Positions 49,618 through 58,839 are shown, counted from the stretch's first letter. The stretch: 64,000 nucleotides of DNA from JARRKC01 sp963723965 (GCA_963723965.1 CAVRSV010000001.1:620001-684000); one strand, 5' to 3'. Notes: generated by a model from the letters alone, not told the origin. Translations and numbers: made by a program.

Positions 49618-52173
49618 TCAATTCTCGGATCGTGGTCCTCCGAGCCCGGTTATCCGCGCTTTCAATTCCCGCGCGATCTCCTCCGGCGAATCGGCAGCTG
49701 CGGGGCGCAGGAGCTCTCCAAAGGAGATCCGGACGGGCCGGGGTGTCGGCCAGCTCCGGGTGACCGGCAGCACGTCGAAGAGCCCCTCCACACGCACGGG
49801 CAGGATCGGGACTCCCAGTTCCCGCGCCATCAGCCCGATCCCGGGATGGAATTCATGGATGGCGCCGTCCTCGGTGCGCCGCCCCTCGGGAAACACCAGG
49901 GGGCAATATCCCGCGTCGAGCAGTCGCCCCGTGTACTGGAGTACCTCCCGTAGACCGACGCCGCTCTGGGGAAGAGGGTAGGTGTTGAAGAGGACACAGG
50001 CCAGCAGATACTGCGTGAGCGCCGAGAGCCGCTCGGACAGGGGGCGGCCCCGCGGGGAGAAGTACGCAGCGAAGCGCTCCATTCGTACGGCCGGGGCGAT
50101 CCGGGCTCTCCAGGATGGTGGAAGGGCGGCCAGCAGGGCAACCGTGTCGAGGTGGCTCTGGTGGTTGGCCGCCAGGATGACGGATGCCTTTCCCAGTCGT
50201 TCGACCTGCTCCGACCCCTGGACGGTGAGGGGGAGATAGTGGCGCAGTAGAGGTAGAATGAGCGCCCGGCGGACAACAGAACGCACGATCCGGACGGGCA
50301 GGCGGGTTGCCCAGCTCGGCATACTCAGTCGCGACGCAGCGATCGTCTGGCCACCCCCGTCACCCCGTTGAGGCGATGTGGCAGAGCCCTGGAGCCATGC
50401 CTCGACCTCTCCCACCGACTGCAGCCGGGAGAACTCGAGCTCATCGAGCCGCCGGCCGGTCAGCCCTTCGAGGTCCTGCAGCAGCTCGACCCGGTCCAGC
50501 GATGAGAGCCCCAGATCCTCGTCCAGGCGATCGTCCTGGCCGATCCGCCCGGCAGCACGCCCGGACAGGCGTTGCAGGATCTTCTCCGCCGGCCGGAGCA
50601 CGCTCGCGGGACTGCCGGTGTTGCCGCCCGATTCGATCCTGGCCCGGATCTCGTGCCGACGCAGTTTGAGGGTCGAGGGCGTCCTGGGGAGGGCGTCCCC
50701 GGCCCAGATCGACCATCCTTCGATCCGCTGATGGTGCTCGAGACGAAGGTTCGCCCTCCGGATGATCGACTCGGGATCGGCCGCTGCGTCGCTCAGCACG
50801 AGCACGGCGTGAACGGTCTCACCCCGACCGGCATCAATCCCGACGACGGCCGCTTCTCGAACGCTCGGATCGTCGACGAGCACCGCCTCAACGTCCTCGG
50901 GAAACACATTGAGGCCGGCGGCGGTCACGATGACCTCCTTCCTTCGGCCCTTGAAGTAGAGATTCCCCGAGGCGTCCAGTTCCCCGACATCGCCCGTAGG
51001 CAGCCAGTCCTGGTCGAGGTCGGCGCGACGGATCTCGCCGTCTTCGAGGTATTCCCGGCTGACGTTGGCGCCCCGCACCTCAATCTCCCCGTTGTCGGCC
51101 AGTCGGAGTTCCTGGCCCCCCAGGACCTGGCCGAGAGACCCGTGGCGGGCATGGAATGGATGGTTCACGCTGATGACCGGTCCTGCCTCGGTCAGACCAT
51201 ACCCCTGGATGACGAGAATTCCGATGCGGGACCACGCGTCCTCGAGTTCGCGCGACAGAGCGGCGCCCCCGGCAACGATCGACCAGAATTTCCATCCCAG
51301 ACGGCGATGCAGGGCACGGGTCTGCCACCAGCGTTCCGCGACTCCGGCGATCCCGTGAAAGTGAATCCGGACGTCCCGGGATTGTCGATCCAGCTCGAGG
51401 AACGATGTCACCTGCTCGAGGAGCCGGGGAACGGTGACGAGTACGGACACCCGCTCACTTTTGAGGATCTCGACGATGTGGGCCGGGGTCAGGGAATGTG
51501 CGAGAACCACCGAACCTCCGAGCAGCGGCGGAATGAACAGACTCATGACCTGGCCGAAGAGGTGGCTCAGGGGGAGCAGACAAAGGGTGCGGATCGGTTG
51601 AAAGGGTGCGGCCAGGTGCCGATAGCGGTGGAATTCGGTCTCGAAGGCGCCCAGGTTGGCCGACAGGCTCTGATGGCGATGAACGACGCCTTTGGGGTTT
51701 CCCGTGGCGCCCGAGGTGAAGATGATCTCGGCGATGTCCTCGGGCCGGGCGCTTCCGGGCGAGGGCGTGGCCTTGCGCAACTGGGAAGGGTCTGGCAAGC
51801 GCAAGATCGGAATGTCACAGGCGGGATCGGGCACATCCTGTCCGAGGAGGATCAGGCGGCAGGCCGCTTGCCGCGCGACGCGGTTCACGAAATCGACGGA
51901 CGATCCAGGATCGACCGGTACGACCTGGATTCCCCGGGTGAGGGCACCCCAGAAAACGAAGATCCATTCGGGACGGTTCTCGGACCAGAGAAGCAGGCGA
52001 TGACCCGCCTGGAGTCCTGATGAAGCGAGGAAGTTGCCGTAGGCGCCCACCTGCGACCAGAGATCCCGGTAGGAATATCGAGATCTCCGGTACTCGGTGG
52101 TGAAACGAATCGCCTCTCGTTGCCCCAGCTTCTCGAAGCGACGGGGTATGTCGAGAAGCGTCCGGTCTACCAA
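49618..52173 (-). CDS. Trifunctional AMP ligase-ACP-PlsC acyltransferase fusion
   Basis: An 851-residue fusion. Residues 1-520 are an ANL ligase (FTSGATGNPKGVVH, YGLTEAGPV, PTGDVGELD). Residues 540-610 are a carrier domain with the phosphopantetheine Ser in LGLSSLDRVELLQDL. Residues 640-851 are a PlsC/LPLAT acyltransferase with NHQSHLDT and FPEGRR. Such fusions resemble Aas (2-acylglycerophosphoethanolamine acyltransferase/acyl-ACP synthetase) but with a built-in carrier, so a fatty acid could be activated, carried and esterified by one protein at the membrane. It starts at TTG 52173 and overlaps the preceding small gene by seven bases. Substrates are unknown. Confidence 0.88.
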   Translation of the reverse strand: MVDRTLLDIPRRFEKLGQREAIRFTTEYRRSRYSYRDLWSQVGAYGNFLASSGLQAGHRLLLWSENRPEWIFVFWGALTRGIQVVPVDPGSSVDFVNRVARQAACRLILLGQDVPDPACDIPILRLPDPSQLRKATPSPGSARPEDIAEIIFTSGATGNPKGVVHRHQSLSANLGAFETEFHRYRHLAAPFQPIRTLCLLPLSHLFGQVMSLFIPPLLGGSVVLAHSLTPAHIVEILKSERVSVLVTVPRLLEQVTSFLELDRQSRDVRIHFHGIAGVAERWWQTRALHRRLGWKFWSIVAGGAALSRELEDAWSRIGILVIQGYGLTEAGPVISVNHPFHARHGSLGQVLGGQELRLADNGEIEVRGANVSREYLEDGEIRRADLDQDWLPTGDVGELDASGNLYFKGRRKEVIVTAAGLNVFPEDVEAVLVDDPSVREAAVVGIDAGRGETVHAVLVLSDAAADPESIIRRANLRLEHHQRIEGWSIWAGDALPRTPSTLKLRRHEIRARIESGGNTGSPASVLRPAEKILQRLSGRAAGRIGQDDRLDEDLGLSSLDRVELLQDLEGLTGRRLDELEFSRLQSVGEVEAWLQGSATSPQRGDGGGQTIAASRLSMPSWATRLPVRIVRSVVRRALILPLLRHYLPLTVQGSEQVERLGKASVILAANHQSHLDTVALLAALPPSWRARIAPAVRMERFAAYFSPRGRPLSERLSALTQYLLACVLFNTYPLPQSGVGLREVLQYTGRLLDAGYCPLVFPEGRRTEDGAIHEFHPGIGLMARELGVPILPVRVEGLFDVLPVTRSWPTPRPVRISFGELLRPAAADSPEEIARELKARITGLGGPRSEN

Positions 52174-52664
52174 TCGGCCTTGTCAATCTCGGTCCCGTCT
52201 TCGAGATACCAGCGCTGCGAACCGTAGTCGCGGGACACGAAAATGTACATCTTGCTGTAAGTGTCCGCAACCGCCTTGGGCAGCGTGAATTTCAGCACGA
52301 GCGATTGACCCTCCGCCGGGATTGCGGGGCCGCTGATGACATACCCCTTGCAGTGCAGTTCGTCGACTTTCCACCAGCCGCTGGTGTTGCCCTGTGTGAA
52401 ATCCGTCGCTTCGATCTGCAGCGGCTGGTCACCTTTTTCGAGGGTCGCCGTTGCTTCCGGGGCCTTGTCCGCCGCCCGACCCAGGCCGATCCGGTAGGTT
52501 CGGCTGGGATTGAGACCCTCGTAATGGACTGTGATGACAACCGAGTCGGGGCTCGAACGAATCACCGGAGCCGACATCGTGGCCCGGTCCTGCGCAAAGA
52601 CCGGACTCGCGAGGAACATAACCAGCAGCAACGCAGAGAAGAGTATCCAAGTCTTGTCTTTCAT
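52167..52664 (-). CDS. Exported protein of unknown function
   Basis: A 165-residue protein with a clear signal peptide (WILFSALLLVMFLASPVFAQ). The mature part is predicted to be a beta-sandwich: SSPDSVVITVHYEGLNPS, EKGDQPLQIEATDF and a C-terminal YIFVSRDYGSQRWYLEDG. No family was recognised. It overlaps the ligase-ACP-PlsC fusion start by seven bases, implying co-translation. It lies 42 bases after the DUF1080 lipoprotein gene. Confidence 0.7.
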   Translation of the reverse strand: MKDKTWILFSALLLVMFLASPVFAQDRATMSAPVIRSSPDSVVITVHYEGLNPSRTYRIGLGRAADKAPEATATLEKGDQPLQIEATDFTQGNTSGWWKVDELHCKGYVISGPAIPAEGQSLVLKFTLPKAVADTYSKMYIFVSRDYGSQRWYLEDGTEIDKADW

Positions 52665-52706
52665 GTCGTACCCCCAAACTCCTTGCTCAATCGTGTTCTT
52701 GTCAGA

Positions 52707-53654
52707 TCACTGGGCCGGCGTGAGAACGATATTCCGGAACGAAATCGGTCCATGATCGCCCTGCAGCATGATCGGCCCCGGCGCGCCCTCGTCCGAGTCC
52801 AGAGCGCCTCCGGTGATCCCTGGGATTTCCTTGTCGTCGATGATCGTCTGCCCATTGAGAACGACGGTGATGCGACGTCCGAGGAGCGTGATGTCGTAGC
52901 TTTGCCATTCACCGGCAGGCTTGCCCGCAGCGACGGCGGGAGTCAGGAAACCGTACACGCCTCCGAGGAGAACGCTGGTCGGTTCCTTGCCGTAATCATC
53001 CTGAATCTGAACCTCGTAGCGGCCGCGCAAGTAGACTCCACTGTTGCTCCCCTCCGGGTATTTGAAGTCGATATGGAGCTTGAAATCCTCGAAAGCCCGG
53101 TCGGTCACCAAATCGGTGCCGCTGGCGGAACTCGAGAGCACGCCTTCTGAGAGAGTCCAGTGGTTCTCCGCTTCCGGACTGCGAGCGTGCCACTGACCGT
53201 CGAGGTTGCCCGAAAGGAGCTCGATCGGTTCCCCCCACACGGGTGGGTTCGTCCGTTCCAGAGTCGGAGCCTGAACGGCCGTCCATGTCAGGCTCGAGCC
53301 GTCCACGGCGTTGGTCGTTCCCTGGAGGCCGTCTGCGGCGGGCCATGCTTCGAACCGGATATCCTCCGGATTCGTCTCGTATTGGACCGGGAGGCTGAAA
53401 TTCAAGCGGTCTCCGTCGACTTGAATGTTCTGGATAGGACGCGCGCTTCCGACTCGGCCGACGAACCGGCCCGTCAGCCCGCCGTCGTTCCGGCTGATCT
53501 CGAACCAGGAGGGATAGGCGGCATCCTGTCCCTTCACCGTCACGTCCCAGCGTCCCAGGAATTCGTCGCCCGGAGCACGATCCTCGGTCCGAATGGGCTG
53601 CCGGGAACAGGAGGCGGCCATCAGCATCAGCAGAAACACGATGGTTCTCTTCAT
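52707..53654 (-). CDS. DUF1080 (3-keto-disaccharide hydrolase-like) lipoprotein
   Basis: A 315-residue lipoprotein (lipobox MAASC near residue 14). Residues 25-110 are a small beta domain (GRWDVTVKGQ). Residues 130-315 are a DUF1080 jelly-roll with WTLSEGVLSSSASGTDLVT, FKLHIDFKYPEGSNSGVYLR and QGDHGPISFRNI. Some DUF1080 proteins hydrolyse 3-keto glycosides; others only bind glycans. ATG 53654 is preferred because it gives a clean lipoprotein signal, although the ribosome site is weak. It is the first gene of a three-gene unit with the unknown exported protein and the acyltransferase fusion. Confidence 0.82.
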   Translation of the reverse strand: MKRTIVFLLMLMAASCSRQPIRTEDRAPGDEFLGRWDVTVKGQDAAYPSWFEISRNDGGLTGRFVGRVGSARPIQNIQVDGDRLNFSLPVQYETNPEDIRFEAWPAADGLQGTTNAVDGSSLTWTAVQAPTLERTNPPVWGEPIELLSGNLDGQWHARSPEAENHWTLSEGVLSSSASGTDLVTDRAFEDFKLHIDFKYPEGSNSGVYLRGRYEVQIQDDYGKEPTSVLLGGVYGFLTPAVAAGKPAGEWQSYDITLLGRRITVVLNGQTIIDDKEIPGITGGALDSDEGAPGPIMLQGDHGPISFRNIVLTPAQ

Positions 53655-53937
53655 CTTGATCTTGTCCCTTGTGCCTGACCTGTCGAATCCGTCGCCGAGG
53701 AACCGCCGCTGGCCGTTTCGGAGCCGGAACTCATCATATAACAGGGAATCATAGGGAATAACAGCCAAAAACACCACACTTCCCGGTTTGGCGCCGGGCG
53801 GAGCGAGTGGTGTATGTTTGTTCCTGGACCTCTCGGGGGCGGATGGCCCCGAAGGCGCGTTCGGGGAGATTCCGCGGGTCGTCTCCCGGAGCCGGTCACC
53901 CGGAGAACGGCGCGGGCGGGAAGGTGGTAGTGACAGA

Positions 53938-54882
53938 TTGAGAAGACTGGAAGTGAGATTGTGGGTCCTCGTAGCCGTGGCTCTGATCTGCGTGTCGGTG
54001 GGGACGGCCGCGCCACCGGATCGGCAGATTGCCCTGACCTTTGACAAGCTGCCCTTCATGGAGCCGTTGGGGTACTGGACGCCCCGCGAGGTGAGCAATC
54101 TGGTTCTGCGGGCGCTGGCTGCGCGACAGATCCATGCCATGGGTTTCGTCGTCGAGGAGAAGCTCGATCAGAAGCCGGGCAGTTATACCGTGCTGATGGA
54201 TTGGGTCCAGCAGGGCCACAAGCTGGGCAACGAGACATTCGCATACGTCGATCTCAACGAGCTGGATACCGCCGATTTTCTGAGCCACGTGGCGGATGGG
54301 GAGAAGTACACGAGACGGGCGACCCACAACGTCTCCGGCTGGCTCACCCGCTATTTCCGTTACCCGATGTTGCACGAAGGCAACACCGAATCGAAGAAAC
54401 GAGATGTCGCCGGCCGCTTGCGCGGGGCCGGCTATGTGTTGGTGCCGGCCACCGTGCTGTTCGACGATTACGAATTCGACTTCTTCCTTGACGACAACGT
54501 TGGGGGAACGGCGCGGACAGAGCGACTCGAGAATCTCTACCTCGAGACGCTGGGCAAGGCTCTCAGCTATGCCGAGAGCCAGTCGGACAAAGTGTTCGGC
54601 CGGCAAATCCCGCAGATCCTCCGGCTCCATCTCGGCCTGGCCGCGGGCAACTTCATCGACGGTGTTCTGGAGCTGCTCGAGAAGCGCGGCTACACCTTTA
54701 CCACTGTGGACGAAGCCCTGAAGGATCCCGCCTACGCGACCGACGAGAACTATGTCGGTCCACTCGGACTGGGCTTCATCGATCGGGTGGCGGCCACGCA
54801 AGGCATTCCCTTCGATGAAAAGATGGGTGTCGTCTCCAGGGGCGAGATCGAACGCTACCTGGCAACGGGCGAACAGCAGTAG
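53938..54882 (+). CDS. NodB-like polysaccharide deacetylase-fold protein lacking its metal ligands
   Basis: About 314 residues with a signal peptide (LWVLVAVALICVSVGTAA). The NodB fold is recognisable from IALTFDKLPF, HAMGFVVEE and GHKLGNETFAYVDLN. The metal-binding Asp of TFDD is Lys37, and the two His of the HxxxH motif are Glu99 and Tyr103, so Zn-dependent deacetylation is unlikely. The rest of the fold is well kept up to the C-terminal LLEKRGYTFTTVDEAL. The start is uncertain: TTG 53938 has AAGGTGG upstream and GTG 53953 is the alternative. It is divergent from the DUF1080 gene. Confidence 0.72.
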   Translation: MRRLEVRLWVLVAVALICVSVGTAAPPDRQIALTFDKLPFMEPLGYWTPREVSNLVLRALAARQIHAMGFVVEEKLDQKPGSYTVLMDWVQQGHKLGNETFAYVDLNELDTADFLSHVADGEKYTRRATHNVSGWLTRYFRYPMLHEGNTESKKRDVAGRLRGAGYVLVPATVLFDDYEFDFFLDDNVGGTARTERLENLYLETLGKALSYAESQSDKVFGRQIPQILRLHLGLAAGNFIDGVLELLEKRGYTFTTVDEALKDPAYATDENYVGPLGLGFIDRVAATQGIPFDEKMGVVSRGEIERYLATGEQQ

Positions 54883-54948
54883 CGAGCGCGTTTCCGCAGC
54901 TCCGGGTCCCCGGCGTCATCTGCCCGAGGCACCGGGACACGTGCGCGA

Positions 54949-55179
54949 TCAGCGATTCGACATCATCTGACACATGCCGCGCTCGGCCGCCCCACAGGGA
55001 CAGGGGCCCGGCTCCGCTGCCGCTTGGCCGCTGCCCTTGGAGTGTGCGGCGAAGCTCGACAGGAGCTTCTCGATTCGCTGTCCGCCGCAGCTGGGGCACT
55101 CAATCGAATTCTCCTGGCTGAACACGATCTTCTCAAACTCGGCGGCGCAATCCTGACACCGGTATTCGAATATCGGCAT
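54949..55179 (-). CDS. FmdB-family zinc-ribbon regulatory protein
   Basis: A 76-residue protein starting MPIFEYRCQDCAAEFEKIV, the FmdB signature, with the second Cys pair in CPSCGG. The tail is rich in Gly/Ala and ends in CPCGAAERGMC. FmdB-type proteins are putative transcriptional or assembly regulators whose target is rarely known. A TATAAT ends six bases before the ATG on the minus strand. Confidence 0.85.
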   Translation of the reverse strand: MPIFEYRCQDCAAEFEKIVFSQENSIECPSCGGQRIEKLLSSFAAHSKGSGQAAAEPGPCPCGAAERGMCQMMSNR

Positions 55180-55185
55180 GGCGCA

Positions 55186-55191
55186 ATTATA
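55186..55191 (-). promoter_or_regulatory. -10 box (TATAAT) before the FmdB gene
   Basis: A perfect TATAAT on the minus strand ends six bases before ATG 55179. There is no Shine-Dalgarno, and a weak TGCACA lies 18 bases upstream as -35. This is a leaderless arrangement. Confidence 0.5.
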
Positions 55192-55252
55192 GACCGGGAC
55201 GCGGCTCGGTGTGCAGTGGGCCGTTCCGATCGGCCGTGGGTCCGTCACCTGC

Positions 55253-55282
55253 TTCAAACAGCGGACGCTTGCATGCTAGACT
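55253..55282 (+). promoter_or_regulatory. Probable promoter of the unknown exported protein gene
   Basis: TTCAAA (55253-55258), 18 bases, then TAGACT (55277-55282), which ends seven bases before ATG 55290. Confidence 0.4.
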
Positions 55283-55289
55283 CAGGCGG

Positions 55290-55865
55290 ATGTTCTCCCT
55301 GGTGCTCCTGACGATGCTGAGCCTGGGCGGGTCGGTGCCCGTCGAGGGACGGATGGTCCAAATGTACGGCCGGGGCTTCTCGTTTCAGGTCGCTGAGCCC
55401 GCGGGCTGGACCCTGGACACGCGCGCCGCACCTCAGATCGCCAATTTCATCTTTCACCGGGCCGGGGAGAGCTGGCGCCAGTCGGATGCATTCATTCTGG
55501 CCCGCTTCGTCAAGAAGCAGCCGGACGATACGCTGAAGAGTTTCGTTGAAAAGAACCTGGACAAGTTCATCCTGGCCTGCCCGTCGGGAAAGGAGACCGA
55601 CGACAGTGTCGAGGGACTCGGAAGGATCGATCCCTTTCGGATTCAGCTCTATGATTGCCCGGGCGTGCGCAGGGAGATCGTGGCAACCGGTGAATTCGAG
55701 CATTACTTCGTGGTCTTCGTTTTGAGTTCGGAGCGCGGCCACAGGGTGGAAACGGCCGTGCCGGCATTTCGCGAGATTCTTTCGTCATTCCACTGGTTCG
55801 AGTTTCCAGGTTCGCTGGACAGTTCTGGGGAAAGTCCGGAGTCCGGAGGAACATCGCCCAGGTGA
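55290..55865 (+). CDS. Exported protein of unknown function
   Basis: A 191-residue protein. After a short hydrophobic start (MFSLVLLTMLSLGGSVPVEG) comes a PsbP- or DUF1795-like alpha/beta layout: FSFQVAEPAGWTLD, SDAFILARFVKKQPDDTLKS, HYFVVFVLSSE and a closing helix FREILSSFHWF. The resemblance is to small exported stress proteins and is only structural. It precedes trkA by 37 bases on the same strand and might be co-transcribed. Confidence 0.65.
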   Translation: MFSLVLLTMLSLGGSVPVEGRMVQMYGRGFSFQVAEPAGWTLDTRAAPQIANFIFHRAGESWRQSDAFILARFVKKQPDDTLKSFVEKNLDKFILACPSGKETDDSVEGLGRIDPFRIQLYDCPGVRREIVATGEFEHYFVVFVLSSERGHRVETAVPAFREILSSFHWFEFPGSLDSSGESPESGGTSPR

Positions 55866-55902
55866 GGCGATTCCCGGCCTGCCGACGACAACGGTTGGAT
55901 CA

Positions 55903-57258
55903 ATGAGAATCCTGATTCTGGGTGGGGGAGCCGTTGGGACGCTCGTCGCGCATCGGCTGATTCGGGAAAAGAACGAGGTCACCATCGTCGAGGCCGACGT
56001 GGATCGCTGCGGCGAGCTCGAGGATGTGCTGGACGCCAAGGTCGTGCAGGGCGACGCTTCGAGCTTCAAGGTTCTGGAGCGCGCCGGTCTGCTTTCCTCC
56101 GACATGCTGATCGCCGTCACCTCCAGCGATCAAACCAATGTCATCGGATGCCTCATCGCGCAGGCGTTCGCGAATATCCGTATCAAGGTCGCCCGCCTGC
56201 GCACGCACGAAGTCGAACGCTGGCGTTCGATCTGTTCCAGTAAGTTGCTGGGCGTCGATCTGGTCATCCACCCGGACAGTGAGACGGTGGCTCGGATCCT
56301 GCAGGTGGTCGGGCTGCCCGGGGTCTCGGAGATCATTCCCTTTGCGGATGGCCGTGTGAAGCTGTTCGGAATGAGTGTGGAAGGGAACAGCTGGCTCGCC
56401 GGCCAGAAGATCTCCGAGGTGAACGCCCGGGCCCAGGATCTGAACTTTCTGGTAGCCATGATCTTTCGGGAACGCCGGGTCATCATCCCCCGGGGCGACG
56501 ACGAAATCATCGAGGGGGATCATCTTTACATCCTGGTGCCGGAGGATTCCCTGGATCACGCTTTTCAGTTCATGGGGCTGCAGAGTCGGCAGCGGGTGCA
56601 GCGGGTTTTCGTGCTGGGCGGGAAACAACTCGGGATCGAGGCGGCGCTCCGCCTGGAGGCTACCGGCGTCCAGGTCAAGTTGTTCGAACGCGATCTGGAG
56701 CGGTGCCAGAAGATTTCGGCCGTGGTCAAGAACACGGTGGTCGTGCATGCCGACGGAACCGATCAGCGCATCCTGGCCGAGGAAAACATCCGGGGCACCG
56801 ACGCCTATCTGGCGCTGACCGGCGACGATGAGGTCAACATCATCGCCTCTCTGCTGTCCAAGCGGATGGGATCGCGTAAATCCGTGGCCCTGGTGAATCG
56901 GATCGATTTCCTGCCCATGACCCAGTTGTTGGGGATCAATTCGACGTTCAGCACGCGCCTGGTGGTCGTCGATCGAATCCTTCAGTATGTGCGCAAGGGC
57001 CGCGTGGTCTCGGTGACGACCTTCCGTGAAGACGAAGCGGAAGCCATTGAACTGGTGGCGACGCCGGGCTCCAAGTACGTGGGCCGTGCCCTGCGGGACG
57101 TCGCCTTCCCACGGGGGGCCCTGGTCGGCGCCATCGTGCGTCCGACGGGAGAAGTCGAAGTGCCGCGCGGGGAGTCCGTCATCCAGCTGGACGACCGGGT
57201 GATCTTCTTCTGCCTCGAAAATGTCATTTCGAAGCTGGAATCGGCCTTCATCTACTAG
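55903..57258 (+). CDS. trkA: Trk potassium uptake regulator TrkA
   Basis: A 451-residue protein with two RCK_N-RCK_C units. The first Rossmann start is ILILGGGAVGTLVAHRL and the second VFVLGGKQLGIEAALRL. NAD(H) or ATP binding to these domains gates the partner channel. It is followed after nine bases by trkH, its membrane partner. Confidence 0.95.
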   Translation: MRILILGGGAVGTLVAHRLIREKNEVTIVEADVDRCGELEDVLDAKVVQGDASSFKVLERAGLLSSDMLIAVTSSDQTNVIGCLIAQAFANIRIKVARLRTHEVERWRSICSSKLLGVDLVIHPDSETVARILQVVGLPGVSEIIPFADGRVKLFGMSVEGNSWLAGQKISEVNARAQDLNFLVAMIFRERRVIIPRGDDEIIEGDHLYILVPEDSLDHAFQFMGLQSRQRVQRVFVLGGKQLGIEAALRLEATGVQVKLFERDLERCQKISAVVKNTVVVHADGTDQRILAEENIRGTDAYLALTGDDEVNIIASLLSKRMGSRKSVALVNRIDFLPMTQLLGINSTFSTRLVVVDRILQYVRKGRVVSVTTFREDEAEAIELVATPGSKYVGRALRDVAFPRGALVGAIVRPTGEVEVPRGESVIQLDDRVIFFCLENVISKLESAFIY

Positions 57259-57267
57259 GTAGTCGCT

Positions 57268-58719
57268 GTGATCAGGTGGCCTGCGATCGTTCACTTGCTG
57301 GGGTACTTCATCTTGGGCGTCGCGGCGAGCCTGATCGCACCCCTCGTGTTCGCCCTGGTCGAGGGGGATGCCGGTGTCTATCCCTTCCTGATCTCGCTGC
57401 TGGTGGGACTGGCCGTGGGCGGCGCGGTGGCCTTCCTGCGCCGGGCCGGGCCCTACGAAATCAACCGCCGGGAAGGAATCCTCCTGGTGGCCCTGGCCTG
57501 GGTCGCGGCCACGACGCTGGGGGGCCTTCCCTACTTCATTTCCCCCTACGTCCACAACTTCACCGATGCCTTTTTCGAGTCGATGTCCGGATTCACGACC
57601 ACGGGGGCCACGATTCTCACGGATATCGAGGCGGTGCCGCACAGTCTCCTCCTGTGGCGCGCCATGACCCACTGGCTCGGCGGGATGGGGATCATTCTGC
57701 TGGGCATCGCCATCCTGCCCCTGTTGGGAACGGGGGGAATGGAACTGTACCGGGCCGAGTTTTCCGGCGCCCGATCCGAGAAGCTGCGTCCCCGCATCGC
57801 GGAGACGGCGCTGGCTCTCTGGAAGATCTATGTGGCCATGACGCTGGCCGAGTATCTGGCGTTGCGCTTTGCCGGAATGACTCCCTTCGACGCGGTCTGC
57901 CACTCCTTCGCCACCATGGCGACCGGCGGATTCTCGACGCGCGGACTGAGCATCGAGGCCTTCCAGAGCCCGGCCATCGAATACATCGTCATCGTGTTCA
58001 TGATGCTGGCAGGCATCAACTTCACGCAGCATTACCGGCTTTTCGTCGAGCGCAAGCCCCGGTCCTTTCTGGGAGACCCCGAGATCCGCGCGTACGGCCT
58101 CATCACGCTGGTCGCCACCGGGATCGTCATGGTGGCGATCGCGCCGGAATACTCCTGGTCGATTGAAGTTTCGTTCCGGCAGGCACTCTTTCAGGTGGTC
58201 TCGATCATGACGACCACCGGGTTCTCTTCGACCAACTTCGCTCAGTGGGCTTCCGTTGCCACGTTCGTGCTGCTGATCCTGATGTTCATCGGAGGTTGCA
58301 CGGGCTCCACCGCCGGGGGCATGAAGGTGGCCCGCATCGTCCTTCTCTTGAAGGTGATCGGGCGGGAATTCCGGAAGATGGCGGAGAAGCGGGCGGTGTT
58401 CGCCATCCGGCTGCAGGGGCGAGCGGTCAACGAGGGCACCGTCGCCAGCGTTCTGAATCTGGTCTATCTGGCCTTCATCATCAACTTTTCGGCCTGCCTG
58501 ATCCTGACGGCGTCGGGTCTGGACCTGGTGACCTCCTTTTCGGCCGTCTCGGCGGCCATGTTCAACATCGGTCCGGGTCTCGGTACGGTGGGGCCGGTCG
58601 ACAACTACGCCCACATCCCCGCTCTCTCCAAATGGACGCTCAGCTTCTGCATGCTGGCGGGCCGCCTCGAGTACTATACTGTTCTTGTAGTGATCACCCC
58701 CATGTTCTGGCGGAAGTGA
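57268..58719 (+). CDS. trkH: Trk potassium transporter TrkH
   Basis: A 483-residue membrane protein with four pore-loop repeats. The selectivity segments are visible as SGFTTTGATI, TMATGGFSTRG, TTTGFSSTNF and ATFNIGPGLG-type (AAMFNIGPGLG) sequences. GGCTGSTAGGMK marks the intramembrane loop region. It imports K+ with TrkA. It starts at GTG 57268 and is well conserved over its whole length. Confidence 0.95.
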   Translation: MIRWPAIVHLLGYFILGVAASLIAPLVFALVEGDAGVYPFLISLLVGLAVGGAVAFLRRAGPYEINRREGILLVALAWVAATTLGGLPYFISPYVHNFTDAFFESMSGFTTTGATILTDIEAVPHSLLLWRAMTHWLGGMGIILLGIAILPLLGTGGMELYRAEFSGARSEKLRPRIAETALALWKIYVAMTLAEYLALRFAGMTPFDAVCHSFATMATGGFSTRGLSIEAFQSPAIEYIVIVFMMLAGINFTQHYRLFVERKPRSFLGDPEIRAYGLITLVATGIVMVAIAPEYSWSIEVSFRQALFQVVSIMTTTGFSSTNFAQWASVATFVLLILMFIGGCTGSTAGGMKVARIVLLLKVIGREFRKMAEKRAVFAIRLQGRAVNEGTVASVLNLVYLAFIINFSACLILTASGLDLVTSFSAVSAAMFNIGPGLGTVGPVDNYAHIPALSKWTLSFCMLAGRLEYYTVLVVITPMFWRK

Positions 58720-58741
58720 TCCGGTTTCCACGGTGCCGATT

Positions 58742-58771
58742 TTGACAGCGGTTTCGCTCTGCCGCTATAAT
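58742..58771 (+). promoter_or_regulatory. Near-consensus sigma-70 promoter for rplU-rpmA
   Basis: TTGACA (58742-58747), 18 bases, TATAAT (58766-58771): both hexamers are perfect. It drives a leader of about 60 bases with a small hairpin (CTGG-TACGT-CCAG) before rplU. It is by far the strongest promoter seen in the window. Confidence 0.85.
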
Positions 58772-58839
58772 CGCTTTCTTTCGCCCTGAGCGGCAGGACT
58801 GGTACGTCCAGACGAATACGGGAAGTTTGAGGGAATTCC

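Noticed and set aside
55900..58731. A 943-codon open frame on the minus strand opposite trkA and trkH
   Set aside because: It is antisense of two conserved genes. The long run without stops reflects codon bias; its Asp/His/Gln-rich sequence has no recognisable domain.
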